Position numbers and translations under genes: made by a program. This document shows, one piece after another, positions 1 to 7,958 of a stretch of DNA of 64,000 nucleotides. The notes under the pieces are model-generated. The model worked only from the letters and a program-made list of their open reading frames with translations. It did no database searches and had not been told where the DNA came from. Numbering within the stretch: position 1 is the first letter of the stretch; the number at the start of each line of letters is the position of its first letter. Source of the stretch: Pseudofrankia inefficax (GTDB lineage: Bacteria; Actinomycetota; Actinomycetes; Frankiales; Frankiaceae); contig NC_014666.1 in the NCBI RefSeq assembly GCF_000166135.1, positions 6,262,001-6,326,000 on the forward strand, given 5' to 3'.

Positions 1-517
1 GGGCCTCGACGATCCAGTCGACCAGCTCGGCCGCCTCGGCCGGGGACTGCTGCCGCAGCAGCGACGCGCACAGGTTCACGACGCACAGGCCGTCCTGCTC
101 CGCCTCGTCGAGACCGGCGGCGAACGCGGCGAACAGCGCGCCAAGCCGGCCGTGCCAGGCACCCCAGTGGGTCGGGTTGATGATCACGTCGGCATACCGG
201 ACGCCGGAGGCGCTCTCCCGGGCCGCGAACCGGTAGGCCGCGCGAGCGGCCTGCTCCGGCGTCCGGACCAGCCCACCCTCCCAGTCCAGGAACCGCAGGA
301 ACGCGGAGAGGGCGCCCGGGGCGCCACCTGGCACGTCGTGGGTGTCGACGTCGAAGAGCGTGGCGGCCGGGCCAGGCAGCGGTTCATCGGCGGCCCTGGC
401 CAGCTCCAGCAGGTCGGCGAGGTCGAAGCACCCCTCCAGATGGACGTGGACCTCGGCCTTCGGCAGCGCCCTGACCAGCGTCTCGTCGATGGCCGGACCA
501 GCGGTCTCCAGAGTCAC
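1..517 (-). CDS. add: Adenosine deaminase, N-terminal part (cut by window edge)
   Basis: About 172 residues are visible, beginning at a GTG whose complement is CAC at 515-517; the C-terminus lies beyond base 1. Near residue 18 is the family motif LPKAEVHVHLEG, whose HxH pair binds the catalytic zinc in adenosine and adenine deaminases. Further on, the reading GVRYADVIINPTHW matches the barrel strand that follows the helical insert in this family. The enzyme hydrolyses adenosine (or deoxyadenosine) to inosine in the cytoplasm for purine salvage. The distal zinc histidine, the catalytic Glu and the HAGE motif are outside the window, so adenosine versus adenine specificity cannot be decided. No clear ribosome binding site precedes the GTG. 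The gene diverges from the flavoprotein at 693. Confidence 0.85.
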   Translation of the reverse strand, partial: MTLETAGPAIDETLVRALPKAEVHVHLEGCFDLADLLELARAADEPLPGPAATLFDVDTHDVPGGAPGALSAFLRFLDWEGGLVRTPEQAARAAYRFAARESASGVRYADVIINPTHWGAWHGRLGALFAAFAAGLDEAEQDGLCVVNLCASLLRQQSPAEAAELVDWIVEA

Positions 518-692
518 GTCCGTGAGCCTTGGGATGGCGCCGTGGCCCTGTCAACGCGCGGGCGAAGACGTTACGCAACGGTCATACCCGCAGCTCGCCC
601 GCCGGTTGCGGCAACGGTGCGGCAACGCCATGAGGGCCTGTCCTGAAACGCTCAGGGTCCGGTCGTGAGCCGCCGACGCCGGTCGGCCCAGA

Positions 693-2021
693 ATGCCCGT
701 CATGACGGACACACCCGCCGACGGGCTCCTGACCAGCACCGCCACCACGGCGAGCGCCGAAGCCGAGGCACAGGCCGGGGCCGGGACCTCGGCGCCTGCC
801 GGGCTGCTCGGCGCGTTGCTGCCCGCCCAGCGGTGGACTCCCACGGAGGCGTCGCTGCTCGCCAGGCTCGACCTGGTGGCCGAGACCGAGCTGGCGCCGC
901 TCGCCGCCGCGAACGACGCGGCCGGGCGCTACCCCACGGAGAGCATGGCCGCCCTGCGTGCCGCCGGCCTCACCGCGGTCAGTGTCCCGGTGGACCTCGG
1001 CGGGCCGGGCGTCTCGCATCGGTTCTTCCTGGAGGCACTGGTCCGGCTGGCCGCCGTCGACAGCGCCGTGGCGCAGGTCTGGAAGGTTCACGACGAGCTG
1101 ACCAGGGAGATCCTCGTCTACTGCCCGGAGGCGGTGCGCCCGTGGCTCGCCGGTGAGCTCCTGGCGGGAAAGCTGCTCGGCCTCGCGGTCGCCGAGTCGG
1201 GCAGGACCGCCGCTGACCCGTGGAAGACCGTCGTCACGACCGCCGACGACGGCCGCCGGGTGATCAACGGCACGAAGATCTACACCACCGGCGCCGCCGA
1301 GGCCGACTACGTCGCGACCTGGGCGTTCGACCCCGTCGCCGGCGCCGGCGACCCGTTCCTCGGCTTCGCGCTGACCCTCGTCCCCGCCGGCACCCCTGGC
1401 CTGACCGTCCACCGCGACTGGGACGCGCTGGGCCAGCGGGCCACCGACAGCGGCACGATCACCTTCGCCGACGTCACCGTCGACCCGGACCTGGTGGGCA
1501 GCGTTCCCGGCCGGGCGCCGCTGCCGCAGAACTCGCTGCGCTACCAGGCCGGTTTCGCCGCCGCGCTGCTCGGCATCGGCCTCGGCGGGGTGAAGGCCGC
1601 GAGTGGGTTCGTCGCCGAGAGCGCCCGGCCCTGGGTGACCGCCGGCGTGGCGCGGGCCGCCGACGACCCGATGGTGCGCCGCCTCACCGGCGAGCTGGCC
1701 ACCGACCTCGCCGCCGCCTACGCGCTGACGCTGGCCACCGGCGACCTCCTCGACGCCTTCGAACGCGGCGAACTGGACCGCACGACGCTGGCCATCCCGA
1801 TCTACGCGGCCAAGGCGGCCGCCTCCCGAGCCGCCGTCCGTGCCACCAGCGAGATCTACGCCCTGATGGGCACCCGCTCGACGTCCAGCGGCCACGGCCT
1901 CGACCGTTACTGGCGCAACGCCCGCACCCTCTCCCTGCACGACCCCGTCGACTGGAAGCACGCCGAACTAGGCCAGTACCTCCTCACCGGCCAGCCCCCC
2001 GAGCCCGGCGTCTACACCTGA
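693..2021 (+). CDS. Acyl-CoA dehydrogenase-fold flavoprotein, DszC/SfnB-like monooxygenase
   Basis: A 442-residue protein with the acyl-CoA dehydrogenase fold. The N-terminal helical domain follows an Ala/Thr-rich, probably disordered 40-residue extension; the beta domain contains GLAVAESG and INGTKIYTTGA. The C-terminus has HDPVDWKHAELGQYLL, resembling the HDPxxWK signature of the SfnB/DszC/DszA-partner flavin monooxygenases. Those proteins use reduced flavin and oxygen on sulfones or similar substrates instead of dehydrogenating acyl-CoAs. The usual catalytic Glu of true acyl-CoA dehydrogenases is not evident, which supports the monooxygenase reading. Two ATGs (693 and 702) are possible starts and neither has a strong ribosome binding site. 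The gene stands alone, ending tail to tail with vapC 41 bases away. Substrate unknown. Confidence 0.75.
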   Translation: MPVMTDTPADGLLTSTATTASAEAEAQAGAGTSAPAGLLGALLPAQRWTPTEASLLARLDLVAETELAPLAAANDAAGRYPTESMAALRAAGLTAVSVPVDLGGPGVSHRFFLEALVRLAAVDSAVAQVWKVHDELTREILVYCPEAVRPWLAGELLAGKLLGLAVAESGRTAADPWKTVVTTADDGRRVINGTKIYTTGAAEADYVATWAFDPVAGAGDPFLGFALTLVPAGTPGLTVHRDWDALGQRATDSGTITFADVTVDPDLVGSVPGRAPLPQNSLRYQAGFAAALLGIGLGGVKAASGFVAESARPWVTAGVARAADDPMVRRLTGELATDLAAAYALTLATGDLLDAFERGELDRTTLAIPIYAAKAAASRAAVRATSEIYALMGTRSTSSGHGLDRYWRNARTLSLHDPVDWKHAELGQYLLTGQPPEPGVYT

Positions 2022-2062
2022 CCGACGTGACCACGCCCTGATCCCGGTGGTCGGAGATCGCG

Positions 2063-2503
2063 TCACCTTGATCCGACCTTGAGGCCCGTGTTCGCTGTCG
2101 CCAGGCCCAGCGTTCGGCAGGCGGCGAGGAGCTTCCTGTCGCCACTGGCCACCACGAGATCATCGGAGGCCAGGAGCTGCGCGGCCGCGCAGTGCATGGC
2201 GTCGAAAGCGCGCAACGCCAGTTGTCTAGCGAGCGTCGCCGCCCTCGACACGAGCCCGTCGGTGATGGGCAGCAGGTCGAACTCGGCGTAGATGTCGTTC
2301 AGGCGCAACAGCGCCGCCTGGTGGGCGGACCCGCTCAGCTTCCCGAGCCGATTCGCCTGCGCGAGCGCGGCGGCGGCCTCGACGTGGAGCAACCTCGACG
2401 ACACCACCCGGTCAGCCGCGTCCCAGATCCGAATCGCCGTGGCCGAGCCTGGCTCGTCGACCAGCAACGGAACAAACGCGGACGTGTCGAAATAGCAGAT
2501 CAT
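2063..2503 (-). CDS. vapC: VapC-type PIN-domain ribonuclease toxin
   Basis: A 146-residue PIN domain, the usual size for VapC. The acidic residues expected to bind Mg2+ are visible: Asp6 in FDTSAFVPLL, the Glu of LHVEAAAAL near residue 42, Asp100 in AFDAMHCAAA, and a further Asp in VASGDRKLLAA. VapC toxins cleave specific RNAs (often tRNA or rRNA) when freed from their antitoxin. The ATG overlaps the antitoxin stop codon in an ATGA quartet, so the two are translationally coupled and antitoxin is made first. It is a chromosomal module inserted among metabolic genes. The RNA target cannot be predicted from sequence. Confidence 0.88.
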   Translation of the reverse strand: MICYFDTSAFVPLLVDEPGSATAIRIWDAADRVVSSRLLHVEAAAALAQANRLGKLSGSAHQAALLRLNDIYAEFDLLPITDGLVSRAATLARQLALRAFDAMHCAAAQLLASDDLVVASGDRKLLAACRTLGLATANTGLKVGSR

Positions 2504-2799
2504 CCACGCTGCTCGCTGACGAGATCGCTGACGATGCCATCCGCCTCGACCGGTCTGGGGCTCGTCCGGGTGCGCGACCGGGCGGGTTCAACCACTCCCT
2601 CGGCGATCAGCTGTTCGAGCCGGGTGGGCTTTGCGACAGGCACCAGACGGGCGATGGCCCGGCCGTGATCGGTGATGGTCAGCGTGCGGCCCGCGCGCAC
2701 CTCGGCGAGGTGACGGCTGAGGTTGTCGCGCAGGTCGCGGATACCGACATCCACCGGAGCCTCCAATGTGGCTACATCAACATAGATCATTGTGGCCAC
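2500..2799 (-). CDS. vapB: VapB antitoxin, Phd/YefM-type DNA-binding domain
   Basis: A 99-residue antitoxin. The N-terminal half has the Phd/YefM pattern: VGIRDLRDNLSRHLAEV, then GRTLTITDHGRAIARLVP. This fold dimerises and binds the operon's own promoter. The C-terminal half is basic and proline-containing and would wrap the VapC active site. The GTG at 2799 was chosen because AGGAGG lies five bases upstream; a longer TTG start at 2868 and an internal ATG at 2790 are possible but worse placed. Two palindromic 10-mers overlap the start region (see 2767-2800), which suggests autorepression. The stop overlaps the vapC start by four bases. Confidence 0.85.
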   Translation of the reverse strand: MATMIYVDVATLEAPVDVGIRDLRDNLSRHLAEVRAGRTLTITDHGRAIARLVPVAKPTRLEQLIAEGVVEPARSRTRTSPRPVEADGIVSDLVSEQRG

Positions 2800-2800
2800 A
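2767..2800. promoter_or_regulatory. Paired palindromes, candidate VapB operator
   Basis: TGTGGCCACA at 2791-2800 is a perfect 10-bp palindrome. TGTGGCTACA at 2767-2776 is the same sequence with one change. Their centres are 24 bp apart and they cover the GTG start and the first codons of vapB. Phd/YefM-family antitoxins bind repeated short palindromes of this type, so this is a plausible autoregulatory operator. Binding is inferred. Confidence 0.5.
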
Positions 2801-2922
2801 TGAGCCTCCTCTTGTCCAGCCGTTTCTACCCGAGCCATCACTGCTGACTCAGACCCTGTCGGAGGCAACTCTGCGCCCTGATCGGATCGGGGTCAAACGG
2901 ACATGCGGGGCCTGTGCGACGG

Positions 2923-4239
2923 TCAGCGGACGGGGTGCAGGGAGAGGGCGAGGGCGGTCATGGCGTGGCGGTCGACGCCGCGGACCCAGATGCGGGTGTC
3001 GGCTCGGTCGAAGACGAGGTGCCCTTGGAGCAGCAGTCCGTCCGGCGGCCACCAGCTGGCGGGGGTGCCGTCCGGCAGCCTGATCCGTTCCCAGCCCGCG
3101 GTGTCGGCGATCCCGGCGCCGGCGGACTGGCTCACCGTGAGCAGTTCGCCGTTGTTGGCCGCCGGGAAGGCGACCACGACGGCTCCCTCCGGCCGCCGTT
3201 CGATCCGGCCGACGAAGGCCCGCCCGACCGGCACGCACAGCCGGAAGTCCACCTCGCCGGCCAGCTCGGCGAGCGGGCGCGGGCGGGCCGGGACCGCGGG
3301 CTCGCCGACGGCAGACTCCCCCACGCCCACCGGCTCCGCGCCGGCTCGGGAGGGGACGAGCACCGCCTGGCTGGGCGGCCCGGGGGACCTCGGTTCCGCC
3401 GGTCCGGCCTCACTGGACGATCCGCCGGCGGGAGGCCGCGGGGCCTCGGGCCGGCCGGCCGCGCCCAGGTCGAGGGCGGCCAGGTCGAACAGGCGGGGAT
3501 CGGCCGTGTCGCCGACGGTGAGCCGGCGCAGCGCGACGCGCTCGATGAGCCGGCCGCGGAAGAACGCGGCGAGCTCGACGACGACGCCGGTCTCATCGTC
3601 GACGACCAGGTCGAAGCGCTGCGCCCCGTCGGCCAGGCCCGAGAGGACGGGCGGACGAGCGCCGGGCCGCGGCACGGCGGACAGCCGGGTCGACGCACGG
3701 CCTCCGACCTGGACCGACGCCGTGAGCCGGGGCCGCAGCCAGGCCAGCAGCAGCCAGGGCCGCACGAGCAGCTGCTCCCGCACGACGACACCGGGCCGGC
3801 GCGGTGAGCCCGGCCTGGCCGAGGCCGCGCCGACGGTGCCGGTTCCGCTGATCTCCTCGCCGCGCCGCCGTCGCCACAGCTCTCCGTGCACGACGGTGAC
3901 CTCGTCCTCGTCCGGCCATTCGACCCGCAGCATCCCGTCACCGGCGAGCAGCCGGCCTCGGCGCACCACCGGATCGGTCGCGTCCTCACCCGGAGCGGGC
4001 GCCGCCGGCACCGGCACGAAGCCGAACGCGGGGATCGGCGGGGCGACGACCGGGCCAGGACCGGGCGGCAACCCAGCGCCGTCGCCGGCGCCCTGGCCGT
4101 CCAGGTCACGTACCTGTTGCGAGCGGCGGGCGTCCGCCGCCGCGCCGGGGTCGTACCGGTGCACGAGCTCGGCGTGGACGGAGGGCCACCGCTCGCCGCA
4201 GGTGACCATCGCGGCCAACACGTCGCCGAGCGTCCTCAT
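2923..4239 (-). CDS. Conserved-looking hypothetical protein, no recognised domain
   Basis: A 438-residue protein starting with ATG (MRTLGDVLAAM). I do not recognise the family. There is no signal peptide or clear membrane helix. The middle contains a beta-rich region (GMLRVEWPDEDEVTVVHGELW, RFDLVVDDETGVVVELAAF) interrupted by a Pro/Ala/Gly-rich, low-complexity linker of roughly 70 residues. A second beta-rich part at the C-terminus ends in RIWVRGVDRHAMTALALSLHPVR. The alternating hydrophobic strands in both halves would fit two beta-sandwich or LolA-like barrels joined by a linker, but that is a guess. It is transcribed toward vapB and separated from it by about 120 bp. Codon use matches the neighbours. 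Confidence 0.6.
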   Translation of the reverse strand: MRTLGDVLAAMVTCGERWPSVHAELVHRYDPGAAADARRSQQVRDLDGQGAGDGAGLPPGPGPVVAPPIPAFGFVPVPAAPAPGEDATDPVVRRGRLLAGDGMLRVEWPDEDEVTVVHGELWRRRRGEEISGTGTVGAASARPGSPRRPGVVVREQLLVRPWLLLAWLRPRLTASVQVGGRASTRLSAVPRPGARPPVLSGLADGAQRFDLVVDDETGVVVELAAFFRGRLIERVALRRLTVGDTADPRLFDLAALDLGAAGRPEAPRPPAGGSSSEAGPAEPRSPGPPSQAVLVPSRAGAEPVGVGESAVGEPAVPARPRPLAELAGEVDFRLCVPVGRAFVGRIERRPEGAVVVAFPAANNGELLTVSQSAGAGIADTAGWERIRLPDGTPASWWPPDGLLLQGHLVFDRADTRIWVRGVDRHAMTALALSLHPVR

Positions 4240-4377
4240 GTCGCGATGTTGACACAGAAAGCGACCGGCGTTTCGTTCATTGTCGACCCCGTGCGGTCAC
4301 CGACCGCCCCGTCGGCGACAGTCCCGGACGGACCGGTCTCACCCGGTTACCGGCCGGACCTGCGGCGACACCTGCGA

Positions 4378-4407
4378 TCAGGCCGGGACGAGTCAGGCCG
4401 GGACGAG
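4378..4407. repeat. Two tandem 15-bp repeats across the P450 stop codon
   Basis: TCAGGCCGGGACGAG occurs at 4378-4392 and again at 4393-4407. The second copy contains the P450 stop codon (complement of TCA at 4393-4395) and its last four codons (LVPA). On the minus strand the protein end therefore reads LVPA-stop-LVPA-stop. Because the unit is five codons long, the duplication keeps frame. It resembles replication-slippage products at two other gene ends in this window (39523-39567 and 50867-50908). Confidence 0.9.
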
Positions 4408-5619
4408 CCGGACCTGCATCTCCTTGATGCCGTTGATGAAGTTCGAGCGCAGCCGGCGCGGCGCGGCGGTCGCCTCGACCCGGGCGACGCGACGGGCCAG
4501 GGTCCGGTACATGATCTCGATCTCCAGCAGCGCGAGGTGGCGGCCGAGGCAGAAGTGCGGGCCGCCACCGCCGAAGCCCACGTGCGGGTTCGGGTCCCGG
4601 CCGACGTCGAACGTGTGCGGGTTCTCGAACACCGTCTCGTCGAAGTTGGCCGCCGTGTAGTACATGAGGATCTTGTCGTTCTCCCGGATCAGCTGGCCGC
4701 CGAGCTCGACGTCGCGGGTGGCGGTGCGCCGGAAGGCCATCACCGGGCTGACCCAGCGGACCATCTCGTCGGCCGCCTTGCGGGCGAGCCCGGCCGGGTC
4801 GGCGCGCAGCCGCTCCCACTGGTCCGGGTTCTCGATCATCGCCTGCATGCCGCCGGAGATGGCGTTGCGAGTCGTCTCGTTGCCGGCGACGATCAGCAGG
4901 ATGAAGAACAGGTCGAACTCCAGCTCGGAGAGCTCCCGGCCGTTCTCATCCGGCACCACGAGTCTGCTGACGATGTCGTCGACCGGGCAGGCCCGCTTGG
5001 CGGCACCGAGCTCGTTGGCGTAGGCGTAGGCCTCCACCGCGGCCTGCATCCCCTCGTCGGGGGCCGGGGCCAGCTCCGGGTCGTCGGCCGAGAGCATCCG
5101 GTTCGACCATTCGAAGATCTTGTAACGGTCCGCGTTCGGGACCCCCATCAGCTCCGCGATGACGACGAGCGGCAGCTCGGCCGCGCACATCGTGACGAAG
5201 TCGCCGGAGCCCGTGGCTAACGCCTTGTCCACGATGATCTCGCAGGCCTGCTCGATCTTCTCGGCCATCCGGGCGGCCGACCGCGGTGTGAAGCCGCGGT
5301 TGAGCAGGCTGCGCAGCCGGGTGTGGTCCGGCGGGTCCAGGTTGACCATCATCATCTGCTGCTCGGCCAGCGACGTCGGCGTCTGCTCGTTGAGGAAGCA
5401 GGTCTGCCGGTAGGACGAGAAGATCTCCGGGTTGCGCGAGACGAAGGTGACGTCCGCGTGCCGGGTGACCGACCAGAACCCGTTCGGCTGCTCGAAGTCC
5501 GGGTGACGGAAGACGGGGGCCTCGGTCCGCAGCACCGCGAACTGGTCGTGCGGGAGGCCCTTGACGTACAGCTCCGGGTCGTAGATGTCGATGCTGTCGA
5601 GGCTGATCTGACCTGCCAT
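4393..5619 (-). CDS. Cytochrome P450, CYP124/125/142-like
   Basis: A 408-residue soluble P450, the normal bacterial length. Visible landmarks are the I-helix AGNETTRN (residues 245-252) with the oxygen-activating Thr, the ExxR of the K helix (EMVR, 285-288), and the haem loop FGGGGPHFCLG with Cys357. The VAGNETTRN and GGGPHFCLG wording is typical of the actinobacterial CYP124/CYP125/CYP142 group, which hydroxylates terminal methyls of steroid side chains or branched alkyl lipids. The ATG at 5619 is preceded by GGAGGT at good spacing; a longer reading to 5757 lacks support. A KstR-like palindrome lies about 120 bp upstream. With the nearby alcohol and aldehyde dehydrogenases it could start an alkyl-to-acid oxidation route. 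Substrate unproven. Confidence 0.88.
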   Translation of the reverse strand: MAGQISLDSIDIYDPELYVKGLPHDQFAVLRTEAPVFRHPDFEQPNGFWSVTRHADVTFVSRNPEIFSSYRQTCFLNEQTPTSLAEQQMMMVNLDPPDHTRLRSLLNRGFTPRSAARMAEKIEQACEIIVDKALATGSGDFVTMCAAELPLVVIAELMGVPNADRYKIFEWSNRMLSADDPELAPAPDEGMQAAVEAYAYANELGAAKRACPVDDIVSRLVVPDENGRELSELEFDLFFILLIVAGNETTRNAISGGMQAMIENPDQWERLRADPAGLARKAADEMVRWVSPVMAFRRTATRDVELGGQLIRENDKILMYYTAANFDETVFENPHTFDVGRDPNPHVGFGGGGPHFCLGRHLALLEIEIMYRTLARRVARVEATAAPRRLRSNFINGIKEMQVRLVPA

Positions 5620-5741
5620 GGGGACCTCCGGGTGCGGCGGCGACCGGTACGCCGAACGACGGGTAAGCGGGAACGCGCCCCGTGCGGGCGGCGCCCGTGA
5701 CGGCCGACTCTGGCGCTGCCGCCCGCCCCCATGGCCATCAC

Positions 5742-5755
5742 TAGAACACGTTCTC
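5742..5755. promoter_or_regulatory. KstR-like operator upstream of the P450
   Basis: TAGAACACGTTCTC fits the KstR consensus TnnAACnnGTTnnA at every defined base except the last. It lies about 120 bp upstream of the P450 start. KstR and its TetR relatives repress steroid and lipid catabolism genes in actinobacteria. A second near-match is at 9077-9090. The sequence match is direct; binding by KstR or by the local TetR protein is inferred. Confidence 0.55.
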
Positions 5756-5815
5756 ACTTGTCATGACACCTGAGCCGTCGTCAGATTGCAAGCCCTACGG
5801 GCCTTCCAGTGGAGG

Positions 5816-5876
5816 GCAAGTTTGTAAAGTTCTCCGACCTGCTACAGCCCTGTCAGTGCAGAGCAACTTTGTAAAG
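5816..5876. repeat. Two direct copies of GCAA(G/C)TTTGTAAAG
   Basis: GCAAGTTTGTAAAG at 5816-5829 and GCAACTTTGTAAAG at 5863-5876 differ at one base and start 47 bp apart. They lie in the A/T-richer spacer between the P450 promoter and the end of the next gene. The second copy contains the dyad CTTT-GT-AAAG. Two similar dyads one side of a promoter could be regulator sites, but no regulator is known for them. Confidence 0.6.
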
Positions 5877-5890
5877 CCGCCAACGGACGC

Positions 5891-6835
5891 TCAGCGCAGC
5901 TCGTCGACGTGGGTGTCGGTGCCCGGCAGGGTCGGGATGAACGGCGCGACGAGCTCCAGCCGCCCGGCGCCGCCCCGCTCGGCCTCCTCACCCGCCCGGG
6001 CGAAGGCGCCCTCCCACACCTGCCGGGGGTCCGTCTCCAGGAACCACAGCGCGGTGACCCGCCGGCCGAGGCCTTCCACCTGCTTGACGTAGGACATCCG
6101 GTTGTCCGGCAGCGGCAGCGGTGTGAAGTACAGGCCCATCGCGGCCCCCGACGCCCCGAGCACCCGGGGCGCTCGCTCGGTCCGCAGCCAGTCCAGGACC
6201 CGGGCCACCCCGGTGCCGTCGCCCCCCTCGCTGACGGCCGCGGAGTCGGCCGGCGCGTCGATGACCTCGACCACCAGGCCCTGGTACGGGTACTCCAGCG
6301 CGTGGATGTCCCGTGGCTGGGCTGGCTGCCCCGGCGCCGGCACGTCCCGGTAGCTGACCCCCAGGTAGCGCTGGAACGCCGTGAACACGTGGTCGCGGTC
6401 CAGGTAGACCCGGCCGTCCGGGAGCAGCCGCTGGTTGGTGGCCACCGTCCAGCGCATGTGGTCCTCCTGGCGGCCCTTCGTGATCCAGTAGGTCGCGAGG
6501 TAACAGCCCAGCGTGACCGGCTGGGCGATCACCGAGTCGTGCGGCCGGCGCAGCAGCTGCAGCTCCCGGGTGGCGACCCAGCGGCGGCCGGTGAACATCC
6601 ACGGCATCGCCATGGCGCCCGCGAAGAAGTGGTCGTCCTCGTACCAGCGGTTGTAGGCATGCTCGTGGCCCGGCCGCGGCTCGACCATCGTGATCAGCGC
6701 CGAGCCGATCTCCACCGAGTACGGGCCGACGGCGGCCAGATCCGTGTAGGCCTGGTCGGGCTCGGCCCAGGCCACCGGACCCGGCTGGTCCTCGGGCTGG
6801 CCCGTCGTCCGGCCCGGCTCGCTGGTCGTCGTCAT
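5891..6835 (-). CDS. Hypothetical protein with EthD-like alpha/beta-barrel N-terminal half
   Basis: A 314-residue protein with an ATG start and AAGGAG six bases upstream. After a 35-residue disordered tail it reads SALITMVEPRPGHEHAYNRWYEDDHFF. That matches the style of dimeric alpha/beta-barrel proteins (EthD, YdhR-like), where an aromatic/His pair follows the first strand. A second similar half (LVVEVIDAP to ALWFLETDP) suggests two ferredoxin-like repeats. EthD proteins are often required for P450-dependent degradation of ethers, and here the gene sits directly upstream of and co-oriented with the P450, 272 bp away. The family assignment is tentative; an enzyme activity cannot be named. Confidence 0.6.
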   Translation of the reverse strand: MTTTSEPGRTTGQPEDQPGPVAWAEPDQAYTDLAAVGPYSVEIGSALITMVEPRPGHEHAYNRWYEDDHFFAGAMAMPWMFTGRRWVATRELQLLRRPHDSVIAQPVTLGCYLATYWITKGRQEDHMRWTVATNQRLLPDGRVYLDRDHVFTAFQRYLGVSYRDVPAPGQPAQPRDIHALEYPYQGLVVEVIDAPADSAAVSEGGDGTGVARVLDWLRTERAPRVLGASGAAMGLYFTPLPLPDNRMSYVKQVEGLGRRVTALWFLETDPRQVWEGAFARAGEEAERGGAGRLELVAPFIPTLPGTDTHVDELR

Positions 6836-6959
6836 GGCGGCTCCTTCGTGAAGATCACCCAGGGGTCCGGCGGACGGCCGCCGGCCAGGCCAGGTCGTGG
6901 GCCCGGGAAGCGTAGGTCACCACGACCGGGCGAATCTGTCGACCCGTCAGAAAATCTTC

Positions 6960-6965
6960 TACACT
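6960..6965 (+). promoter_or_regulatory. -10-like TACACT just upstream of a GTG start (leaderless)
   Basis: TACACT ends eight bases before the GTG at 6974, with TGTCGAC about 17 bp further upstream. No ribosome binding site separates them. This spacing fits transcription starting at or next to the start codon, as in the leaderless mRNAs common in actinobacteria. The same arrangement (TACACT then GTG) occurs before the regulator ending at 59360. Confidence 0.35.
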
Positions 6966-6973
6966 CCGGCCCC

Positions 6974-7945
6974 GTGAACGCGACCGCGCCGCAGCCGGCG
7001 CCCCTGCCCGCCCCCGGTTCCCTCGCCTTCGGCCTGCAACTGCCGGTTCAGGCGCAGAGCACGCTGTTCGCCGAGCCATGGGAGCGGGCCGCCGGGCCGG
7101 CCGAGCTCGCCGCCGTCGCCGTCGCCGCGGACGAGGCCGGTTTCGACTACGTCGGCGTCTGCGACCACGTCGCGATCCCCCAGCGGCTCGCCCCGGCGAT
7201 GGGAACCGTCTGGTACGACACCGTCGCCACGCTCGGCTGGCTGGCCGCGCGGACCACCAGCACCCGGCTGCTCTCGCACGTCTTCAACATCACCTACCGG
7301 CATCCGCTGCTCACCGCGAAGGCGTTCGCGACCCTGGACGCCCTGTCCGGCGGACGGGTGATCCTCGGCGCGGGCGCCGGGCACGTGCCCGAGGAGTTCG
7401 CCGCCCTCGGCGTGGACTTCGCGCGGCGCGGCCGGCTGCTCGACGCGGGGCTCGCGGGCGTCGCCGCCGCACTGCGCGACGAGTTCCCGACCGTGGCCGG
7501 CAGCGAGATCCTCGGGCTCGACGGCAGCCTCGGGCAGGCGCCCCGGCCGGTCCAGTCGCCCCGGCCGCCGATCTGGGTCGGCGGGTCCTCGCCGGCGGCG
7601 GTGCGTCGGGCGGCCCGCTACGAGGGCTGGCTGCCGCAGGGCACGCCGCGCGGCGAGATGCGGCCGCTGGTCGAGCTGTTCGCCAAGGAGCGGGCCGCCG
7701 CCGGCCTCGAGGCGCCGGCCGCGATCGGCACCGTCACCGAGTGGCTCTACGTCGGCGACCCCGGCTGGGACGTCGACCGGCCCTGCGTGAGCGGCGCGCC
7801 CGCGCGGCTGGCCGAGAACCTGCGCGAGTACGCCGCGCTCGGCGTCACGCACCTGCAGGTCCGGTTCCCCAGCCGCACCCCGGCCGAGCTGGTCGACCAG
7901 GTCGCCGCCTTCGGAGCCGAGGTCGGGCCGCTGCTCGCCCCCTGA
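6974..7945 (+). CDS. LLM-class oxidoreductase (F420- or FMN-dependent), TIGR03619-like
   Basis: A 323-residue luciferase-like TIM-barrel protein. Family features include FGLQLPVQ at strand 1, EAGFDYVGVCDHV, the LSGGRVILGAGAGHVPEEF segment that contacts the cofactor phosphate, and RPPIWVGGSSPAAVRRAARYEGWLP late in the barrel. Actinobacterial members mostly use F420, some FMN, for hydride transfer to organic substrates. The GTG at 6974 gives the expected N-terminus directly before the first strand; the reading frame is open further upstream but lacks family similarity there. No Shine-Dalgarno is present, and TACACT just upstream suggests a leaderless message. It faces away from the EthD-like gene and converges on the second LLM gene at 7959. 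Confidence 0.8.
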   Translation: MNATAPQPAPLPAPGSLAFGLQLPVQAQSTLFAEPWERAAGPAELAAVAVAADEAGFDYVGVCDHVAIPQRLAPAMGTVWYDTVATLGWLAARTTSTRLLSHVFNITYRHPLLTAKAFATLDALSGGRVILGAGAGHVPEEFAALGVDFARRGRLLDAGLAGVAAALRDEFPTVAGSEILGLDGSLGQAPRPVQSPRPPIWVGGSSPAAVRRAARYEGWLPQGTPRGEMRPLVELFAKERAAAGLEAPAAIGTVTEWLYVGDPGWDVDRPCVSGAPARLAENLREYAALGVTHLQVRFPSRTPAELVDQVAAFGAEVGPLLAP

Positions 7946-7958
7946 GAACCCCTGGCGC

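Noticed and set aside
582-1961. A 459-codon open frame opposite the flavoprotein gene
   Set aside because: Composition is Gly/Arg/Val-rich with no motifs, while the opposite strand encodes a recognisable family.
2065-2086. ACCTTGA repeated twice at the vapC stop as another stop-codon tandem repeat
   Set aside because: Only 7 of 11 bases per unit match, too weak beside the three clear cases.
5619-5757. Longer P450 start at 5757
   Set aside because: The extra residues lie over the KstR-like site, and the ATG at 5619 has a good ribosome binding site and the usual P450 N-terminus.
5909-6973. Upstream extension of the first LLM protein to a start at 5909
   Set aside because: The added 355 codons overlap the EthD-like gene antisense and have no family similarity; the GTG at 6974 gives the proper N-terminus.
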